Of a stretch of DNA of 6,201 nt, positions 4,414 to 6,201 are shown piece after piece. The notes under the pieces were generated by a model. It saw only the letters and a list, made by a program, of their open reading frames with translations. It did no database searches and had not been told where the DNA came from. The DNA comes from Candidatus Poseidoniia archaeon (GTDB lineage Archaea > Thermoplasmatota > Poseidoniia > MGIII > CG-Epi1): NCBI GenBank assembly GCA_022449705.1, contig JAKURS010000055.1, forward strand, positions 1 to 6,201, read 5' to 3'. The first letter of the stretch is position 1, and each line of letters opens with the position of its first letter. The position numbers and the translations under genes were made by a program.

Positions 4414-6176
4414 CCGAACACGCTAAGACCCGGGGAATCGGCCATACGTTCCAGACTCAGGGTTGCGGGCGCCTGGGTGCCAAATACCTGGGTAGCCTTC
4501 AGGGCCAAGCATCTTATCTCGTTTCTCTCAAGGCCTTCCAGGGACGGCAGGATATTGGAAAGAATCACCTTGTTGACCGCCTTCTCCCAACCAGCCTTCT
4601 CAATAGAATTGACGATGGTCACCATTGAATCAATAATCAGGGCTGGTCCGATCTTCCTGAAGGTTCTGACGCCGAGAGGTTCCTCAACCCCCCGCGAAGT
4701 TGGTGCCTCCTGCTCCTCGACGAAGTCCATCAGTTTTTCGTAGGCCTTGAAAATTTCACCAGATTCGTCATAATAGTCGAACTTTCCCTGAGCGAAATAG
4801 GGGCACTTGTCACCAAGCCCCCACTCGAGCGCGTCAGCCGGTCTCTCGCCAAAAGTGCCGTGCTTCTTCAACTTGCCGTAAGAGAAAATCGGCATGCGGT
4901 TATACTCGTCATCCTTTGCAGGAAGCCCTATCTCTATGAAGGCAAAGCGCCGCATCAGGGCCATGCCCACGTTGAAGAGCGTGTTCTTGTCTTGGGTATT
5001 CATAGTGCCGATAACGCGGAACTCGGGCGGCATGAAGAACGGTGCACCACCCGTCTCTTTATTGGTCAGGAGGGGCTGCTTGTCACGATACTCGAAGACG
5101 GTGAACAGCTTCCCGAAGGCCTCGTCAATGTTGGCGCGATTGAACTCGTCAATCACGAGGTAATGTGGCCTTCCTAATTCCTGCACTGACCGCTCGCAGG
5201 CTCGTGCCGCCTCGGCGACACAGCCGTCCTTGAAGTAGTAGCCTCCCTTGTCGTCGGGCGAGATGCCACCAATTACATCGAAATTGGACCATTCGGCATT
5301 CGCCGTGACGATGGAAAAGTTGGGTATCTTGGTGCCGTTCGGCTGCATAATTTCACCACAAACCTCGGTCAGGAGCAGGTCGGAGAGCGCCGTCTTGCCG
5401 GTACCTGGCTCGCCATACAGCATGATGTTCCGGCCCGACTTGAGCTGGGTTACGACTTCGTCAACAGTGTCTGGGCTGGTTGAATAGGATAAAGATATCT
5501 TCTCGAAAGAGATACTGTCGTAATCTACCTCAATGGCCTGCCTGATTGTGGCTGACCGGTCTACGTCGCTCATCATCGCCTTCTCAACCATCTCATAGTC
5601 AGGTGACTCGTCAGTAGTGTGCTTCAATTCTATCTGGTACTCGTCACCAGCCTGCTCCAGTATGTACTCCATCGCATCATCGACGGATTTCCAGCTAGAA
5701 CCGGTATCGGCAGAAGGTGCCTCTGGGGAAGGGGTAAATGAATCGAGTTCCCCGGGGTCCATTCGGGCCTCGAAATCCTTCATCTTTACTGAAATGAACC
5801 GAACACTGAGCCAGAGACCCAGCAGAGATACCAGCAATGCGGTCGCTACCCTAACCTGGGAGCCTTGCTCCTTGGGCCACGCCAGTTCGCGCCCAGAGAG
5901 GGCGACAGGCGCAATGAACAGGGCAAACAGGGCAAAAATTCCTGCTGCAAAGATTCCAAAATAAGCGAGACCGACCGAATTTCCCTCACCTTGTCTCTTT
6001 CTATAGAACGAATATACACCTACAGCAGCAACACCGAGCGCCATCACCGTCAGGGCGGTATCTTCCTCGCCGAGCGAGATGGAGGCATCCTGCCTGACCA
6101 AGACATTGTAAGCCAATATCAGGTACTGGAGCACCAGCCCCGAAACTATCATGGCCAAAAAGCGGGCCTCGTCCAA
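4410..6176 (-). CDS. Membrane-anchored McrB-like AAA+ NTPase
   Basis: The product (588 residues from TTG 6176) begins with four predicted membrane helices (about 6-27, 40-58, 66-93, 109-131), then an acidic linker (about 135-225), then one AAA+ domain. Walker A is GEPGTGKT (255-262, K261), Walker B is YLVIDEFNRA (339-348, D343/E344), sensor 1 is GTMNTQDK (390-397), and the arginine finger region is MALMRRFAF (405-413). NxxD in sensor 1, WSNFDVIGG after the first strands, and NRANIDEAFGKLF after Walker B place it with dynein-related AAA_5/McrB NTPases rather than MoxR. McrB proper is a GTPase that powers a McrC nuclease; no McrC is visible here. The start is uncertain: TTG 6158 (GAGG eight bases upstream) and ATG 6152 are alternatives, and the frame is open to the right edge, so the gene may continue. 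It is coupled to the cupin by a GTGA overlap. Confidence 0.85.
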   Translation of the reverse strand: MDEARFLAMIVSGLVLQYLILAYNVLVRQDASISLGEEDTALTVMALGVAAVGVYSFYRKRQGEGNSVGLAYFGIFAAGIFALFALFIAPVALSGRELAWPKEQGSQVRVATALLVSLLGLWLSVRFISVKMKDFEARMDPGELDSFTPSPEAPSADTGSSWKSVDDAMEYILEQAGDEYQIELKHTTDESPDYEMVEKAMMSDVDRSATIRQAIEVDYDSISFEKISLSYSTSPDTVDEVVTQLKSGRNIMLYGEPGTGKTALSDLLLTEVCGEIMQPNGTKIPNFSIVTANAEWSNFDVIGGISPDDKGGYYFKDGCVAEAARACERSVQELGRPHYLVIDEFNRANIDEAFGKLFTVFEYRDKQPLLTNKETGGAPFFMPPEFRVIGTMNTQDKNTLFNVGMALMRRFAFIEIGLPAKDDEYNRMPIFSYGKLKKHGTFGERPADALEWGLGDKCPYFAQGKFDYYDESGEIFKAYEKLMDFVEEQEAPTSRGVEEPLGVRTFRKIGPALIIDSMVTIVNSIEKAGWEKAVNKVILSNILPSLEGLERNEIRCLALKATQVFGTQAPATLSLERMADSPGLSVFG

Positions 6177-6187
6177 ATCCCTTATGC

Positions 6188-6195
6188 GGATATTA
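6188..6195 (-). promoter_or_regulatory. Candidate TATA-like box before the AAA+ gene
   Basis: On the minus strand TAATATCC shares AATATC with the box before the zinc-ribbon gene. Transcription starting about 27 bases on (near 6168) would give a short leader before TTG 6158 or ATG 6152 and would exclude TTG 6176. It lies at the window edge and cannot be judged in context. Two stop codons in other frames (TAA at 6195-6193 and 6185-6183, minus strand) could close an upstream gene here. Confidence 0.2.
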
Positions 6196-6201
6196 CCATG
6201 G

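Noticed and set aside
4033..4743. A 236-codon open frame on the plus strand opposite the cupin and the end of the AAA+ gene
   Set aside because: It runs antisense to two genes with clear conserved domains, starts inside the zinc-ribbon gene, and its translation shows no domain or motif. It is a by-product of high GC.
4410..6176. MoxR-type AAA+ chaperone partner of a VWA protein
   Set aside because: The sensor 1 region reads GTMNTQDK and the following segment ends in MRRFAF, unlike the MoxR ATQNP...DRF pattern; no VWA gene is present in the window.
6196..6201. CATGG at the first base and CCATGG at the last, as if the window were an NcoI fragment
   Set aside because: CCATGG also occurs inside at 1740-1745, 1861-1866 and 3511-3516, so the window is not a complete digestion product. 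Coincidence is more likely and says nothing about biology.

Overview
The window is gene-dense: nearly every base is coding and adjacent genes overlap. It best fits an uncultured, high-GC prokaryote, more likely an archaeon than a bacterium. Reasons are a stand-alone archaeal-type Elp3 tRNA-modifying enzyme, a divergent SEC59/DGK1-type prenol/lipid kinase-family membrane protein, and a tiny cysteine-rich zinc-ribbon protein of a kind I recall from marine archaea. Two starts without a Shine-Dalgarno also have TATA-like boxes at the same distance upstream, as expected for archaeal leaderless promoters. Elp3 and the 95-aa family also occur in some bacteria (for example Chloroflexi), so the assignment is tentative.

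Plus strand, 1-4099: one co-directional block. It opens with the 3' end of a metallo-beta-lactamase-fold hydrolase (1-200). Next come a multi-pass membrane protein of the SEC59/DGK1/VTE5 type (200-823), a 54-aa membrane protein (814-978) and an M24 Xaa-Pro peptidase with all five metal ligands (968-2071). Then follow elp3 (2090-3589), a conserved 95-aa protein of unknown function (3589-3876) and a 63-aa zinc-ribbon protein (3908-4099). Junctions overlap by 1-11 bases except for gaps of 18 and 31 bases before elp3 and the zinc-ribbon gene; both gaps are preceded by or contain a TATA-like box.

Minus strand, 6201-4096: two genes converge on the first block. A membrane-anchored AAA+ NTPase of the McrB/dynein-related type (6176-4410, possibly starting further in or reaching past the window edge) overlaps a small cupin (4413-4096) by four bases. 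The cupin ends tail-to-tail with the zinc-ribbon gene, their stop codons sharing two bases. The AAA+ gene is visibly poorer in GC than everything else (sampled lines 42-53% against about 70%), which suggests a separate history.

There is no gene-free stretch above 31 bases. I see no tRNA, rRNA, CRISPR array, insertion sequence or attachment site. The most interesting objects are the membrane-tethered McrB-like NTPase coupled to a cupin, a perfect 23-base palindrome inside elp3, the paired TATA-like boxes, and the previously easy-to-miss 54-aa membrane protein.
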